64,000 nt of DNA from Shouchella clausii (GCF_002250115.1 NZ_CP019985.1:3286001-3350000); one strand, 5' to 3'. Counted from the stretch's first letter, positions 42,327-53,338 are shown. The notes: generated by a model not told the origin, from the sequence alone. Numbers and translations: made by a program.

Positions 42327-43271
42327 ATGTTTTCACATATAACGGTACTAAAAGAAGAATCTGTACATGGCCTCGCGGTGAAACCAGGAGGCGTGTATGT
42401 AGATTGCACGTTAGGAGGCGGCGGCCATTCAGAGCGGATTTTAACGGCGCTAGCAGGCGAAGGCCATCTTTATGCCTTTGACCAAGATGAAGCCGCCCTT
42501 TCGTTCGCAGCAGAGAAGCTCTCTCGATTTAAGGAGAATACCACATTCATACGCAGCAATTTCCGGCACATAAAGGAAGAGCTGCGAATGAGAGGCGTTG
42601 ACAAAGTAGATGGAATTCTTTTTGACTTAGGTGTTTCATCTCCACAACTTGATGAAGCAAGCCGAGGCTTTAGTTATCATCAAGATGCCCCACTTGATAT
42701 GCGGATGGACCAGAGCGCGACGCTCACAGCTAGAGAAGTCGTCAATACATGGCCGTTTGCCAAGCTCCATTCGATTATCTCAAGATATGGCGAAGAAAAG
42801 TTTTCTAAACAAATTGCCCGCAAAATTGAAGCGTACAGGATGAAGCAACCAATTGAAACGACTGGTGAATTGGTGGACATCATTAAAGAAGCGATTCCTG
42901 CACCTGCTCGGCGTGCAGGGGGACACCCAGCAAAACGGACATTTCAAGCCATTCGGATAGCTGTCAACGATGAACTAGGCGCTTTTGAGGATGCGTTAAC
43001 GGATGGATTTGAACTATTAAACGAAGGCGGGCGCATGGCCGTCATTACCTTTCATTCCCTTGAGGACCGTTTATGCAAGCAAATGTTTAAGGAGAAAACG
43101 AAGCTGCCAGATTTGCCTAAAGGGCTGCCTATTATTCCTGCCGATCAAAAGGCACCATTTGCCCTCATAACCAAAAAGCCGATTGTAGCTAGTGACGAAG
43201 AAGTAAAAGCGAATAACCGTGCACGCTCTGCAAAACTGCGCATTATTGAAAAAGAAAAACAGAGAGATTAA
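42327..43271 (+). CDS. rsmH: 16S rRNA (cytosine1402-N4)-methyltransferase RsmH
   Basis: 314-residue SAM methyltransferase (MraW). [13 protein letters not shown] start, SAM loop [26 protein letters not shown] and the terminal [18 protein letters not shown] are all family hallmarks. It N4-methylates C1402 in the ribosomal P site. I start at the ATG at 42327, which reproduces the B. subtilis N-terminus; the ATG three codons upstream directly abuts AGATAGG. Confidence 0.96.
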   Translation: MFSHITVLKEESVHGLAVKPGGVYVDCTLGGGGHSERILTALAGEGHLYAFDQDEAALSFAAEKLSRFKENTTFIRSNFRHIKEELRMRGVDKVDGILFDLGVSSPQLDEASRGFSYHQDAPLDMRMDQSATLTAREVVNTWPFAKLHSIISRYGEEKFSKQIARKIEAYRMKQPIETTGELVDIIKEAIPAPARRAGGHPAKRTFQAIRIAVNDELGAFEDALTDGFELLNEGGRMAVITFHSLEDRLCKQMFKEKTKLPDLPKGLPIIPADQKAPFALITKKPIVASDEEVKANNRARSAKLRIIEKEKQRD

Positions 43272-43283
43272 GGAGGCGTTTAA

Positions 43284-43625
43284 ATGGGAGCACAACGACA
43301 CTATCAACCACATCCTCAGCGGCACAAAGAAGGATTGCGAAAAGAAAAGCAAATTGTCCGCTACCGGGCACGCATCACTCTTGGCGAAAAAATCATAGCG
43401 AGCTTTTTGGCAATGGTACTTTTTCTCATGCTCGCTTTCATTGTACATAATTATGCGACACTCTATGGTTTGAATGTATCGATCCAACAGGAGAAATCAG
43501 TCATTAGCGAGCAAGAATTAACCAATGCAGGCTACCAAATGCAGCTTGATGAACTAAGCTCACCTGAAAATGTACTTGACCGTGCACAAAGAATGGGAAT
43601 GGAATCTTCTGGAGAAAAAGAGTAA
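43284..43625 (+). CDS. ftsL: Cell-division protein FtsL
   Basis: 113-residue bitopic protein: basic cytoplasmic N-terminus, one membrane helix (about 38-58) and an extracytoplasmic coiled coil. It forms a complex with DivIB and DivIC and helps activate septal peptidoglycan synthesis. AAGGAGG lies 7 nt before the ATG. It sits 12 bp after rsmH and before pbpB, the normal order. Confidence 0.93.
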   Translation: MGAQRHYQPHPQRHKEGLRKEKQIVRYRARITLGEKIIASFLAMVLFLMLAFIVHNYATLYGLNVSIQQEKSVISEQELTNAGYQMQLDELSSPENVLDRAQRMGMESSGEKE

Positions 43626-43686
43626 CGGTTTTCAAGACGAGTTCAAGCGAGCTCGTTTTTCTTACTTAGGAAAGGAGTGGTGGAAA

Positions 43687-45975
43687 GTGGAAATAAAACG
43701 GGCGGTGACAAATAAACGTGCCGTCACCCTTTTGTTTGTGTTTCTTGGTTTGTTCACTATTTTGCTTGGCCGCATGGCGTACATTCAAATTACCAAAGAA
43801 GTGAAAGGCCATGATTTGGTCGCTATGGCAGAGGCGAAGTATAACCGCTCTCAAGTGCTTGAAAGCGAACGAGGGGCCATTTTAGACCGGCACGGCAGCG
43901 TACTTGCCGAAGATGTGCCAGCTTATAATGTCATCGCTGTTTTATCCGATTCACAAGGCCCAACCCAATATGTGAAAGATCCACAGGAGACAGCGCAAAA
44001 ACTAGCGCCTTTGATCGGAATGGAAGAAGGCGAGTTGGAAGCGCGTTTGACGGATGGGAAAGAAAACGGTCGTTTCCAAATTGAATTAGGGGCGGGTGCT
44101 AGGAACCTTACATATGAGCAAAAAAATGAAATTGAAGAGCTGAATTTGCCTGGTATCCTGATCCAAGAAACGAAGAGGCGCTATTACCCGAAACAAACGT
44201 TTGCTTCTCATGTGATTGGTCACCATAATAGCGAAGACAGCGCCTATAATATGGGCTTGGAAGCAAGCATGAATGACTTCTTGCATGCCGAAGACGGTCA
44301 TATCGAATATGCAAGCCTTGGCAAAGGACTCTCGTTAGGAGCGGGGTCAGACCGAGTAACATTGCCTAAAAATGGAGCAGATATTTATACAACGTTAGAC
44401 ACGTCGATTCAGGCTGCAATGGAGCAGGCAATGTCGCAAGTCGAGGCAGAATACGAGCCTGAAAAAATGACTGCGATTGCTGCTGATCCCCGGACAGGGG
44501 AAATTTTGGCGATGTCAAATCGGCCGAGCTTTAATCCGAATGATTACCGTAATATTGAAAATTACTTAAACTTGGCTGTTCAGGACGTAGTTGAACCAGG
44601 ATCAACGATGAAAATGTTTACGATCGCCGCAGCGATAGAGGAAGGGGAGTTTGAGGACGACAGTAAATACCAGTCAGGGCGGTACGAAGTTGACGCCAAT
44701 TCTCCCCCTATTAATGACGTAAACCGTTCTGGATGGGGAGAAATCTCCTATGCTGAAGGGTTCCAGCGTTCTTCCAATGTGTTAATGGCGAAGCTTGTCC
44801 TCGAACGGCTAGGGATGGAACGGTTTTACTCGTATTTGAAGCAGTTTGGCTTTACTGAACAAACAGGCATTGACTTAGCGAATGAAGCCTCAAGCAATGT
44901 CGTTGAAGGAAGGCGTGCCGATGCCGCCCGCACCGCTTTTGGACAAAACTCAACGGTGACAGCGATCCAAATGATCCAAGCGGCAACAGCGATCGCAGGC
45001 GACGGGAAAATGAAAAAACCTTATATCATTAAAGAAGTAGTTGATGAAAACGGCGATAAGATCCGGGAAACAGAGCCAGAAGTGGCTGGGGAGCCGATCT
45101 CCGAGGAGACAGCCAAACATGTGAGAGAGCTATTGCGTGGAGCCGTAGCCGAGGATCACGGCACAGGCAAGGCATACAACATTCAAGGACTTGAGGTCGC
45201 AGGCAAAACAGGCACAGCGCAAATTGCTGAAGACGGAAAATATTTATCAGGCCATGGCCAATACCTTTACTCTTTTCTCGGTATGGCCCCTGCTGATAAT
45301 CCAAAAGTAATCCTTTATGTCTCTGTCACAAAGCCGAAATTAGATGACAACGAATCGGGCAATGCCCCTGTCTCGATGATATTTAACGCTGTTATGCAGA
45401 GCAGCATGACGTATATGGACTTGGAGCCAAATGAAGAGGAATTGCTGCAAGAAGCAGAGGAGCAAGGTTTTGAAATGCCTCAACTGGCCGGTGAACGGGT
45501 AGACAAAGCAGCCGAAACCATTCCTGGTGAAGTGGTTGTCCTTGGTGAAGGAGAACATATTACGGACCAACAGCCAGCGCCAGGAACGAAGGTTCTTCCA
45601 GGCGATCGGATCGTCTTGCTTACAGATGGCGAGGTCAAGATGCCAGACATGGCAGGCTGGTCATCGCGTGACGCCATGAAAGTGGCAGCTTTGCTTGACT
45701 TAACGCCAGAATTTAAGGGCAATGGCTATCTGCAGTCCCAGAGCATAGCCCCTGGTGAGCCTGTAGAGGAACAAAACCTTCTCAATGCTGAGTTTGCCTC
45801 GAACAACGAACGAGATGAGCAAGAGGGCCATGATCAAGGGGGAGCCGGCGCAAATGCGGAGCGAACAGACGAAGAACTCGAACAAGCTTTCGAGGATGTA
45901 GAGGAACCAGTGTCTGAAGGAGATGAGGAGGCAACGACAGAGGAGGAAGAGAGCGATGGCGATCAGCCTGAGTAA
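43687..45975 (+). CDS. pbpB: Penicillin-binding protein 2B (septal transpeptidase)
   Basis: 762-residue class B PBP for septal cross-linking. One N-terminal membrane helix, dimerisation domain, transpeptidase domain with STMK (Ser306), SSN (362-364) and KTGT (507-510), then two PASTA domains. The last ~60 residues are a highly acidic low-complexity tail (EEATTEEEESDGDQPE at the end), outside the membrane, making the protein longer than the ~716 residues of B. subtilis PbpB. The GTG at 43687 follows AAAGGAG by 9 nt; the frame is open further upstream but overlaps ftsL. Transcription ends at a hairpin before spoVD. Confidence 0.95.
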   Translation: MEIKRAVTNKRAVTLLFVFLGLFTILLGRMAYIQITKEVKGHDLVAMAEAKYNRSQVLESERGAILDRHGSVLAEDVPAYNVIAVLSDSQGPTQYVKDPQETAQKLAPLIGMEEGELEARLTDGKENGRFQIELGAGARNLTYEQKNEIEELNLPGILIQETKRRYYPKQTFASHVIGHHNSEDSAYNMGLEASMNDFLHAEDGHIEYASLGKGLSLGAGSDRVTLPKNGADIYTTLDTSIQAAMEQAMSQVEAEYEPEKMTAIAADPRTGEILAMSNRPSFNPNDYRNIENYLNLAVQDVVEPGSTMKMFTIAAAIEEGEFEDDSKYQSGRYEVDANSPPINDVNRSGWGEISYAEGFQRSSNVLMAKLVLERLGMERFYSYLKQFGFTEQTGIDLANEASSNVVEGRRADAARTAFGQNSTVTAIQMIQAATAIAGDGKMKKPYIIKEVVDENGDKIRETEPEVAGEPISEETAKHVRELLRGAVAEDHGTGKAYNIQGLEVAGKTGTAQIAEDGKYLSGHGQYLYSFLGMAPADNPKVILYVSVTKPKLDDNESGNAPVSMIFNAVMQSSMTYMDLEPNEEELLQEAEEQGFEMPQLAGERVDKAAETIPGEVVVLGEGEHITDQQPAPGTKVLPGDRIVLLTDGEVKMPDMAGWSSRDAMKVAALLDLTPEFKGNGYLQSQSIAPGEPVEEQNLLNAEFASNNERDEQEGHDQGGAGANAERTDEELEQAFEDVEEPVSEGDEEATTEEEESDGDQPE

Positions 45976-45999
45976 CGTTCTCGCCTTTGTCTACAGTCT

Positions 46000-46030
46000 G
46001 AGGAGCTTGCCAAACGGCAAGCTCCTCTTT
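46000..46030 (+). terminator. Terminator between pbpB and spoVD
   Basis: Perfect 12-bp stem GAGGAGCTTGCC / GGCAAGCTCCTC (46000-46027) with an AAAC loop and a short T tract. It is preceded by TTTGTCTACAGTCT (45986-45999), the same tail motif as in the dispersed repeats. Confidence 0.85.
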
Positions 46031-46100
46031 GTTCTATCAGGTGGTGAACAAGCATAGGCTAGACCATAAACCCGTCCAGTGCAGAAAGTGAGGGATAGCC

Positions 46101-48035
46101 GTGCGCGTATCAAATGTGACTGTCAGAAAGCGGCTGCTACTCGCCTTTTTTATCGGTTTAGCTGTGTTTGCGATCATTGCTGTCCGCTTAGGCTATGTCC
46201 AGTTCGGACAAGGCGTCTGGCTGACTGAACAGGCAGAAGATTCGTGGGGGAGAAACATTCCGTTTGAACCAAAACGAGGCGATATTACCGATCGAAACGG
46301 CGTAGAGTTAGCCACCAATATTAGCGCCCCGTCTGTCATTGTTTTTCCACGGCAAGTGACAGACCCGGTGGACGCAGCTGAAAAATTGGCTGCTGTTTTA
46401 GAGATGGACCAACAAAAAGCGTATGAATCGTTGACGAAGTCTGCTTCGAGCGTTTGGCTGCGTCCAGAGGGGCAAAAATTATCGCAGGAAAAAGCGCAAG
46501 AAGTACGGAGCCTCAATCTGCCTGGTGTTTACATTGCCGAAGACTCAAAACGCCATTACCCATTTGGCAGCTACCTCTCTCATGTCCTTGGATTTGCCGG
46601 CATTGACAACCAAGGTCTAACAGGGCTTGAGCATTATTATGACGAGAAGCTCAAAGGCGAAAAAGGCTATGTCTCCTTTTTTTCGACCGCTAAAGGAACG
46701 AAAATGCCCAACTTGGCTGACGAATATGAGTCTCCCATTAATGGGCTTGATTTAACGTTAACAATTGACAGCCGCATACAAACAATTATGGAACGGGAGT
46801 TGGACCAGGCCGAAGCAATGTATGAGCCAGACGGAGCGATGGCAATCGCTATGGACCCTAATACAGGAGAAGTGTTGGCGATGAGCAGTCGCCCAGACTT
46901 TAACCCGGAACATTATCGAGAAGTGCCGGCAGAAGTGTATAACCAAAACAAACCAGTCTGGATGCAGTATGAACCAGGCTCCACTTTTAAACTTATTACG
47001 CTTGCCGCTGCGTTGGAAGAAGGTGTCGTCGACTTAGAAAACGATACATTTAACGATCCTGGTTACATCAATGTCGCGGGGACAAAGCTTCATTGCTGGA
47101 AAAAAGGCGGGCATGGGCACCAAACATTTTTAGAAGTCGTGCAGAACTCTTGCAACCCTGGGTTTGTCGAACTTGGCCAGCGCCTCGGAAAGGATCGTCT
47201 GTTCGATTACATTGAGGAATTTGGGTTTGGCCAAAAAACAGGCATTGATTTACAAGGAGAAGGAACAGGAATTTTGTTTAACCGCGACCGTGTCGGTCCT
47301 CTTGAGCAGGCAACAACCGCATTTGGTCAAGGTGTGGCCGTAACGCCGCTCCAACAAGTAGTCGCTGTTTCGGCAGCCGTAAATGGTGGGTATTTGTATG
47401 AGCCTTATTTAGCGAAAGAGTGGACGGATGGAGAAACAGGGGAGGTCGTTGAGTCGATTTCGCCTGTGATGAAACGGCAAGTGATTTCCGAAGAAACATC
47501 AGAGCAAGTCCGCTATGCGATGGAAAATGTTGTCGCCAAAGGCTCTGGTAAAAATGCGTTTATTGACGGCTATCGTGTTGGCGGCAAAACAGGAACGGCG
47601 CAAAAAGCAAAAAACGGCAAGTACTTGGAAAACAACTACATTTTATCGTTTATTGGCGTCGCACCAATGGATGATCCGCAAATTGTCGTCTATGTCGCAA
47701 TCGATAACCCTAAAAATACGATCCAATATGGCGGGGTAGTGGCGGCACCAATCGCAGGCGCGATTATCGGTGACAGCCTTGAAGCGATGGGAGTGGAAAA
47801 AAGGGATAACCAAATTGAAAAAGAATTGACGTGGGCGGATGAACCATTGGTGGAAGTTCCAGATTTAATCGGCTTGTCAAAACGGGATATTTATGAGTCC
47901 CATTATGATCTTCGCCTTGATGCCTCGGGTGAAGGCAACACTGTATTGCGCCAGTCTCCTCAACCGGGGACACGTGTTGCAAAAGATTCAACAATCCGTG
48001 TGTATATGGGTGACAAAATGAGCGGGAACGACTAA
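46101..48035 (+). CDS. spoVD: SpoVD, sporulation-specific class B penicillin-binding protein
   Basis: 644 residues with N-terminal membrane helix, transpeptidase domain and one PASTA domain. Catalytic motifs are STFK (Ser294), SCN (350-352) and KTGT (496-499). SpoVD makes the spore cortex peptidoglycan and works with SpoVE. The two cysteines at 332 and 351, which in B. subtilis form a disulfide that must be reduced by StoA for activity, are at exactly the same positions here. The GTG start follows GTGAGGG by 6 nt. In B. subtilis it is transcribed by sigma-E; I see no clear consensus promoter in the 70 bp after the terminator. Confidence 0.96.
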   Translation: MRVSNVTVRKRLLLAFFIGLAVFAIIAVRLGYVQFGQGVWLTEQAEDSWGRNIPFEPKRGDITDRNGVELATNISAPSVIVFPRQVTDPVDAAEKLAAVLEMDQQKAYESLTKSASSVWLRPEGQKLSQEKAQEVRSLNLPGVYIAEDSKRHYPFGSYLSHVLGFAGIDNQGLTGLEHYYDEKLKGEKGYVSFFSTAKGTKMPNLADEYESPINGLDLTLTIDSRIQTIMERELDQAEAMYEPDGAMAIAMDPNTGEVLAMSSRPDFNPEHYREVPAEVYNQNKPVWMQYEPGSTFKLITLAAALEEGVVDLENDTFNDPGYINVAGTKLHCWKKGGHGHQTFLEVVQNSCNPGFVELGQRLGKDRLFDYIEEFGFGQKTGIDLQGEGTGILFNRDRVGPLEQATTAFGQGVAVTPLQQVVAVSAAVNGGYLYEPYLAKEWTDGETGEVVESISPVMKRQVISEETSEQVRYAMENVVAKGSGKNAFIDGYRVGGKTGTAQKAKNGKYLENNYILSFIGVAPMDDPQIVVYVAIDNPKNTIQYGGVVAAPIAGAIIGDSLEAMGVEKRDNQIEKELTWADEPLVEVPDLIGLSKRDIYESHYDLRLDASGEGNTVLRQSPQPGTRVAKDSTIRVYMGDKMSGND

Positions 48036-48113
48036 AATGGATACGTATGTTTTTATTCTGCTCATTCATCGTTTTCCAATACGGTGGACTGTCAAAACTT
48101 TGGAGGCATTAAC

Positions 48114-49577
48114 ATGGAATTGAAAGAATTGCTTCGTGTGCTTCGGGGCATTACACCTTTAAAAAAAGAACACCAATCGATAGAGATTGCGCATTTAGAA
48201 ATGGATTCGCGCTTAGTGAAACAAGGAACATTGTTTTTTTGCATTAATGGCTATACCGTTGATGGGCATGACTTTGCAAAGCAGGCTGTAGAAAAAGGGG
48301 CGGTCGCCGTTGTTGCTGAGCGCCCTCTTGCCCTTGATGTGCCCGTCGTAGTAGTCCGTGATACAAAACGAGCAATGGCGCGGTTGGCGAGTCATTTTTA
48401 CGGAGAGCCGACGAAACGATTGCAGCTGATCGGTGTGACAGGCACGAATGGGAAAACATCTGTCACGCACATTCTAGATACGATGTTTCGTGAGGCAGGT
48501 CAGAAAACCGGCCTCATCGGCACGCTTTATACAAAGATTGGCGATGAGACGATTGAAACACGGAATACGACGCCTGAATCACTTGTGTTGCAACAGCGGT
48601 TTGCCTCAATGGTAAACAAGCAAGTCGAGACAGCGGTAATGGAAGTATCTTCCCATGCGTTGCATTTAGGTCGTGTGCGCGGCTGTGATTATGATATTGC
48701 CGTGTTTACAAATTTAACCCCCGACCATATTGATTACCATGAGACGATGGAGCGTTACCTTTATGCAAAAAGCTTATTATTTTCACAACTAGGAAATACA
48801 TATGACGGCAAAACCGCTGTCATAAACAGCGATGACCCTGCCAGCGACCGGCTCATTCAGATGACAACGGCAGACGTCGTCACATACGGCATCAAAAAAC
48901 AAGCGGACGTTTACGGGGAAAACATTAAAGTAAGTGCTGCGGGCACACGGTTCACATTACATGTTTTTGGTGAAAAAACCGATGTTCAGCTCAAGCTGAT
49001 TGGCTTGTTTAATGTCTACAACGCCCTTGCTGCTGCTGCCAGCGCTTATGTCTCAGGTTTGTCTCTCTCTACGATTAAGGCAAGTTTAGAAAAAGTCGCA
49101 GGTGTAGCGGGGCGTTTTGAACCTGTCGATGAAGGGCAAGACTTTACCGTGATTGTTGACTATGCACACACGCCTGACAGCCTCGAAAATGTGTTGCAAA
49201 CTGTTCAAGACTTTGCAGATAATGACATTCATGTAGTCGTAGGCTGCGGAGGAGATCGCGATGCGACGAAGCGTCCTGTTATGGGGCGGATTGCCGTGCA
49301 ATATGCAGATCGAACGATATTCACGTCAGATAATCCTCGCACCGAAGACCCTAATGCGATTCTTGCCGATATTACGGAGGGGCTTGACCCAGACCAATAC
49401 ACCGTCATTGGTGACCGGAAAACGGCAATCGAGCAAGCGATTGCTGCGGCACATACAGGAGACATTGTCGTGATTGCTGGCAAAGGGCATGAAACGTATC
49501 AGGAAATTGGCCGTCAACGGATTCATTTCGATGACCGAGAAGTGGCCCGCGATGCGCTGAAGGAGCGGATACAATGA
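48114..49577 (+). CDS. murE: UDP-MurNAc-tripeptide synthetase MurE
   Basis: 487-residue Mur ligase that adds the third residue to UDP-MurNAc-L-Ala-D-Glu. ATP loop GVTGTNGKTSVTH; the C-terminal SDNPRTEDP contains DNPR, the signature for meso-diaminopimelate as substrate. So the peptidoglycan is predicted to be mDAP type. The ATG at 48114 follows TTTGGAGG by 7 nt. It overlaps murF by 4 bp. Confidence 0.96.
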   Translation: MELKELLRVLRGITPLKKEHQSIEIAHLEMDSRLVKQGTLFFCINGYTVDGHDFAKQAVEKGAVAVVAERPLALDVPVVVVRDTKRAMARLASHFYGEPTKRLQLIGVTGTNGKTSVTHILDTMFREAGQKTGLIGTLYTKIGDETIETRNTTPESLVLQQRFASMVNKQVETAVMEVSSHALHLGRVRGCDYDIAVFTNLTPDHIDYHETMERYLYAKSLLFSQLGNTYDGKTAVINSDDPASDRLIQMTTADVVTYGIKKQADVYGENIKVSAAGTRFTLHVFGEKTDVQLKLIGLFNVYNALAAAASAYVSGLSLSTIKASLEKVAGVAGRFEPVDEGQDFTVIVDYAHTPDSLENVLQTVQDFADNDIHVVVGCGGDRDATKRPVMGRIAVQYADRTIFTSDNPRTEDPNAILADITEGLDPDQYTVIGDRKTAIEQAIAAAHTGDIVVIAGKGHETYQEIGRQRIHFDDREVARDALKERIQ

Positions 49578-50935
49578 AGATCGATGCAAGTTTGCTGAAA
49601 TCCATTGCGAAAGGAAGCCGTTTGGAAGAAGACGGGCGCGGCTTTTCAGGCGTTTCGACGGACACGCGGCAGCGCATGGAAAATGGGCTGTTTGTGCCTT
49701 TAAAGGGAGAACGGTTTGATGGCCATCGCTTTATTGAACAAGCGATTGAAGCAGGGGCAACAGGTGCGCTTTGGCATGAACAGGAGCCTGTGCCTGAGCA
49801 GTTGCCAAAGACGTTCCAGCTCTACTATGTGGAAGACACGTTGTTAGCACTGCAGGCTTTGGCGCAAGCGTACCGTGAAAAAGTGAATCCGTTTGTTATT
49901 GGCATTACCGGCTCAAACGGAAAAACAACGACAAAGGATATAGTGGCTAGTGTGTTAGCTGGAACGGCTACTGTCCATAAAACGAAAGGGAATTTGAATA
50001 ACCATATTGGCGTCCCCCTCACATTGCTGTCCATGCCAGAAGACTGCAGTTATGCGGTCGTTGAGATGGGGATGAACCATGCGGGGGAAATTTCGACGCT
50101 TACGCAAATAGCGAAGCCAAATGCAGCCATTATTACTAGCATTGGCGATGCCCATATCGAGCATTTAGGTTCTCGTGAAGGGATTGCGGCTGCAAAAATG
50201 GAAATTGCTGATGGGCTCATAAAGGAAAACTGGTTGTTATTCGACGGAGACGAACCATTGCTAAGTCCGTATAACGAACAAGCGGAAACGACAGTTGGTT
50301 TTTCTGATCAGGCGGCAACCAAAATAAGTGACGTCGAAACGCTAGAAAATGGCTATCTCTTTTCTATGAACGGCGCACGCTGGCAACTGACAATGTTAGG
50401 CAAGCATAATGTCAAAAATGCTGCTTATGCGATTTTGCTTGCGCAAAAGCTAGGTTTGAGCAATGCTGTGATCCAAAAACAACTTTCTTCCTTGGCGATA
50501 ACAGGTATGCGGCTAGAGAAGCTTAACGGGCCAAACGGCTCGACGATCATTAATGACGCCTACAATGCCAATCCAACATCGATGAAAGCGGCAATTGAGA
50601 CTGTGAAAGAGCTGCCCCATTATAAAAGGCGCGTTCTTGTCCTAGGGGATATTTATGAGCTAGGGCAAGATGAAAAAGCTCTTCACAAAAGCGTTGCTGC
50701 TGCTATTGAGCCGCCTATCACAGACGTTGTGACAGTCGGCAAAAAAGGCCGATGGATTTACGAGGCCCAACGTGATAAAAAGGACTGCCGAATTTCGCTT
50801 GTCCATGCTGATACGGTTGCGGAAGCAGCCGAAATTTTGAAACCTTACTATACGAAAGACACCGTTGTATTAATAAAAGCTTCACGCGGATTGGCGCTTG
50901 AGGAAGTTTTACCGGCTGTCAAAGGAGGCAATTAA
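49574..50935 (+). CDS. murF: UDP-MurNAc-pentapeptide synthetase MurF
   Basis: 453-residue Mur ligase adding D-Ala-D-Ala to the UDP-MurNAc-tripeptide. ATP loop [22 protein letters not shown] and [10 protein letters not shown] are conserved. Start ATG overlaps the murE stop (ATGA), indicating translational coupling. In B. subtilis murF lies elsewhere with ddl; its presence between murE and mraY is the ancestral dcw order. Confidence 0.96.
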   Translation: MKIDASLLKSIAKGSRLEEDGRGFSGVSTDTRQRMENGLFVPLKGERFDGHRFIEQAIEAGATGALWHEQEPVPEQLPKTFQLYYVEDTLLALQALAQAYREKVNPFVIGITGSNGKTTTKDIVASVLAGTATVHKTKGNLNNHIGVPLTLLSMPEDCSYAVVEMGMNHAGEISTLTQIAKPNAAIITSIGDAHIEHLGSREGIAAAKMEIADGLIKENWLLFDGDEPLLSPYNEQAETTVGFSDQAATKISDVETLENGYLFSMNGARWQLTMLGKHNVKNAAYAILLAQKLGLSNAVIQKQLSSLAITGMRLEKLNGPNGSTIINDAYNANPTSMKAAIETVKELPHYKRRVLVLGDIYELGQDEKALHKSVAAAIEPPITDVVTVGKKGRWIYEAQRDKKDCRISLVHADTVAEAAEILKPYYTKDTVVLIKASRGLALEEVLPAVKGGN

Positions 50936-50936
50936 T

Positions 50937-51914
50937 ATGGAAGAATGGACGCTGTTGTTCGTTCTCATTCTCTCATTTGCGGCTGCTGTTATTATGTCAC
51001 CGCTGTTTATTCCCTTTTTGCGGAAATTGAAGTTTGGGCAGAGCATCCGTGAAGAAGGACCGAAATCCCATCAGAAGAAAAGCGGTACGCCAACAATGGG
51101 CGGTATTGTTATTGTCTTATCGATCTTCATCAGTGCCCTCGCGATCGGGATCGCCATCACAGGATTCACACCAGAATTGTTGTTGTTAATGGTTGTTACG
51201 CTTGGTTATGGGATCGTCGGTTTTGTTGACGACTATTTAAAAGTGGTGCGCAAGCACAATCTCGGCTTGACCTCCAAGCAAAAGCTAGCAGGTCAGCTAG
51301 TCATTGCTGCTATTTTCTATATCGGATTGCTTGCGATCAGCTTTGATACATTTATCGCCATTCCAGGCACAACGTTTGGCTTTGATTTAGGCTGGTTTTA
51401 CCTCATTTTGATTGTCTTGATGCTGCTCGGGGCGAGCAATGCCGTCAATTTGACTGATGGCCTTGACGGGCTCTTGGCTGGCACCGGTTCAATCGCCTTT
51501 GGCGCTTTTGCCATTCTTGCTTGGAGCGGAGGATTCATTGACACGGCTTTATTTTCGACGGCCATTACTGGAGCACTTTTAGGGTTTCTCGTCTTTAATG
51601 CCCATCCTGCAAAAGTATTTATGGGGGATACAGGCTCCCTTGCCCTTGGCGGGGCGATTGCTGCGATCGCGATCCTCACAAAAATGGAATTGATGCTCAT
51701 TATTGTGGGTGGTGTGTTTGTCATTGAAACGCTCTCGGTCATCATTCAAGTCGCATCGTTTAAATTAACAGGGAAACGCGTGTTTCGAATGAGCCCATTG
51801 CATCACCATTATGAGCTTGTCGGTTGGTCCGAATGGCGAGTAGTCGTGACATTTTGGCTTGTCGGGATGATCTTTGCCATTATGGGCATTTACATTGGAG
51901 TGTGGCTGACATGA
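50937..51914 (+). CDS. mraY: Phospho-MurNAc-pentapeptide-transferase MraY
   Basis: 325-residue, ten-helix enzyme that makes lipid I from UDP-MurNAc-pentapeptide and undecaprenyl phosphate. [29 protein letters not shown] (Mg2+ site) and the C-terminal MSPLHHHYE are intact. AAAGGAGG precedes the ATG, 1 bp after the murF stop. It overlaps murD by 4 bp. Confidence 0.97.
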   Translation: MEEWTLLFVLILSFAAAVIMSPLFIPFLRKLKFGQSIREEGPKSHQKKSGTPTMGGIVIVLSIFISALAIGIAITGFTPELLLLMVVTLGYGIVGFVDDYLKVVRKHNLGLTSKQKLAGQLVIAAIFYIGLLAISFDTFIAIPGTTFGFDLGWFYLILIVLMLLGASNAVNLTDGLDGLLAGTGSIAFGAFAILAWSGGFIDTALFSTAITGALLGFLVFNAHPAKVFMGDTGSLALGGAIAAIAILTKMELMLIIVGGVFVIETLSVIIQVASFKLTGKRVFRMSPLHHHYELVGWSEWRVVVTFWLVGMIFAIMGIYIGVWLT

Positions 51915-53266
51915 AGCAAGTAAAGGAATTGATCGGAAAGCGTGTCCTCGTTCTCGGAATGGCGAAAAGTGGCGTTGCTTCGGCGTTGCTGCTTGCCCGT
52001 TTAGGAGCGGAGGTTGTCATTAACGACAGTAAAAGCCGTGCTGAACAACCACAGGCAAGCGAATTAGAAGCTGCCGGCATTCAAGTGGTGTGCGGCGGGC
52101 ACCCGCTCACCGTGCTTGATGGCTGCAGCTTGCTCGTGAAAAATCCCGGCATTCCCTATACAAATGTACTGGTAAAGGAAGCGGAAGCCCGTAGCATGCC
52201 GATTTGGACCGAAATCGAGCTCGCCTATTTGATTTCAGAAGCAGAAATGGTCGCCATTACTGGCTCAAATGGCAAAACAACAACGACAACATTGGTAAAA
52301 GAAATGCTTGAGCATAGTGGACGCAAGCCGCTAATTGCCGGAAATATTGGCACAGTAGCCTCGGAAGTAGCTCAAAAGGCAAAGGCTGAACATGTAATCG
52401 TGCTGGAAGTTTCTAGTTTTCAATTAATGGGCACAAACGCATTTCAGCCAAAGGTAGCTGTTTGGCTGAATGTATTTGACGCCCATTTAGACTACCACGG
52501 CACTCGTGAAGACTACATAGCGGCCAAGGCGAGGATTGCTGCCAACATGGGTCCAGCTGACTATCTTGTGTACAATGCGGATGATCCGGCAGTCGTTCAG
52601 GCCATTGCTCGTACAGGCGCTACCCTTGTCCCATTTTCGCGCATCAATGTCGTGGAAGACGGTGCTTACGTGAAAGACGGTACGATCTTTTTTAAAGATG
52701 AACCGATCCTTGCATTGGCAGATGCCGTATTACCAGGGACACATAACGTCGAAAATATGTTAGCTGCTACTGCGGCGGCTCGCTTAGCAGGGGCGACAGT
52801 AGAACAAATCAGGCATGTGCTCTGTCATTTCCCTGGAGTGAAGCACCGGCTTCAATATGTGGGAAGTTGGCAAGAGCGGCAGTTTTACAATGATTCAAAG
52901 GCAACGAATATACTAGCAACAAAAGCGGCGCTATCTGGATTTGCAAAGCCGGTTGTTCTCATTGCCGGCGGACTCGACCGCGGCAACGACTTTGACGAGC
53001 TGTTAGCGAGTCTAAAACACGTCAAGGCTGTCGTTGCATACGGCGAAACAAAAAGCAAACTGTTGGCATTGGCAGCGAAAGCAAATGTCCAAGCGGTTAC
53101 AGCTGAACGGGTCAAAGACGCCACGGAGAAAGCAGTGGCGCTGTCGCAACCTGGTGACGTTGTCCTTTTGTCGCCAGCTTGTGCTAGCTGGGACCAATAC
53201 CGCTCTTTTGAAGAGCGAGGCGATGAATTTCTTGATTACGTGAACACGATCATCAAACCATCGTAA
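51911..53266 (+). CDS. murD: UDP-MurNAc-L-alanine--D-glutamate ligase MurD
   Basis: 451 residues, the same length as B. subtilis MurD. N-terminal UDP-binding Rossmann part ([19 protein letters not shown]), ATP loop [20 protein letters not shown] and YNDSKATN in the substrate region. It adds D-Glu to UDP-MurNAc-L-Ala in the cytosol. GGAGTG precedes an ATG that overlaps the mraY stop. Followed by a repeat-rich 350-bp gap. Confidence 0.97.
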   Translation: MKQVKELIGKRVLVLGMAKSGVASALLLARLGAEVVINDSKSRAEQPQASELEAAGIQVVCGGHPLTVLDGCSLLVKNPGIPYTNVLVKEAEARSMPIWTEIELAYLISEAEMVAITGSNGKTTTTTLVKEMLEHSGRKPLIAGNIGTVASEVAQKAKAEHVIVLEVSSFQLMGTNAFQPKVAVWLNVFDAHLDYHGTREDYIAAKARIAANMGPADYLVYNADDPAVVQAIARTGATLVPFSRINVVEDGAYVKDGTIFFKDEPILALADAVLPGTHNVENMLAATAAARLAGATVEQIRHVLCHFPGVKHRLQYVGSWQERQFYNDSKATNILATKAALSGFAKPVVLIAGGLDRGNDFDELLASLKHVKAVVAYGETKSKLLALAAKANVQAVTAERVKDATEKAVALSQPGDVVLLSPACASWDQYRSFEERGDEFLDYVNTIIKPS

Positions 53267-53338
53267 AGGCGGCGAATAGCCTGGAAAAGCGCCGAACGCA
53301 ACATGTATGGTCGCATCTGCATGAAATCACTCAGTATG

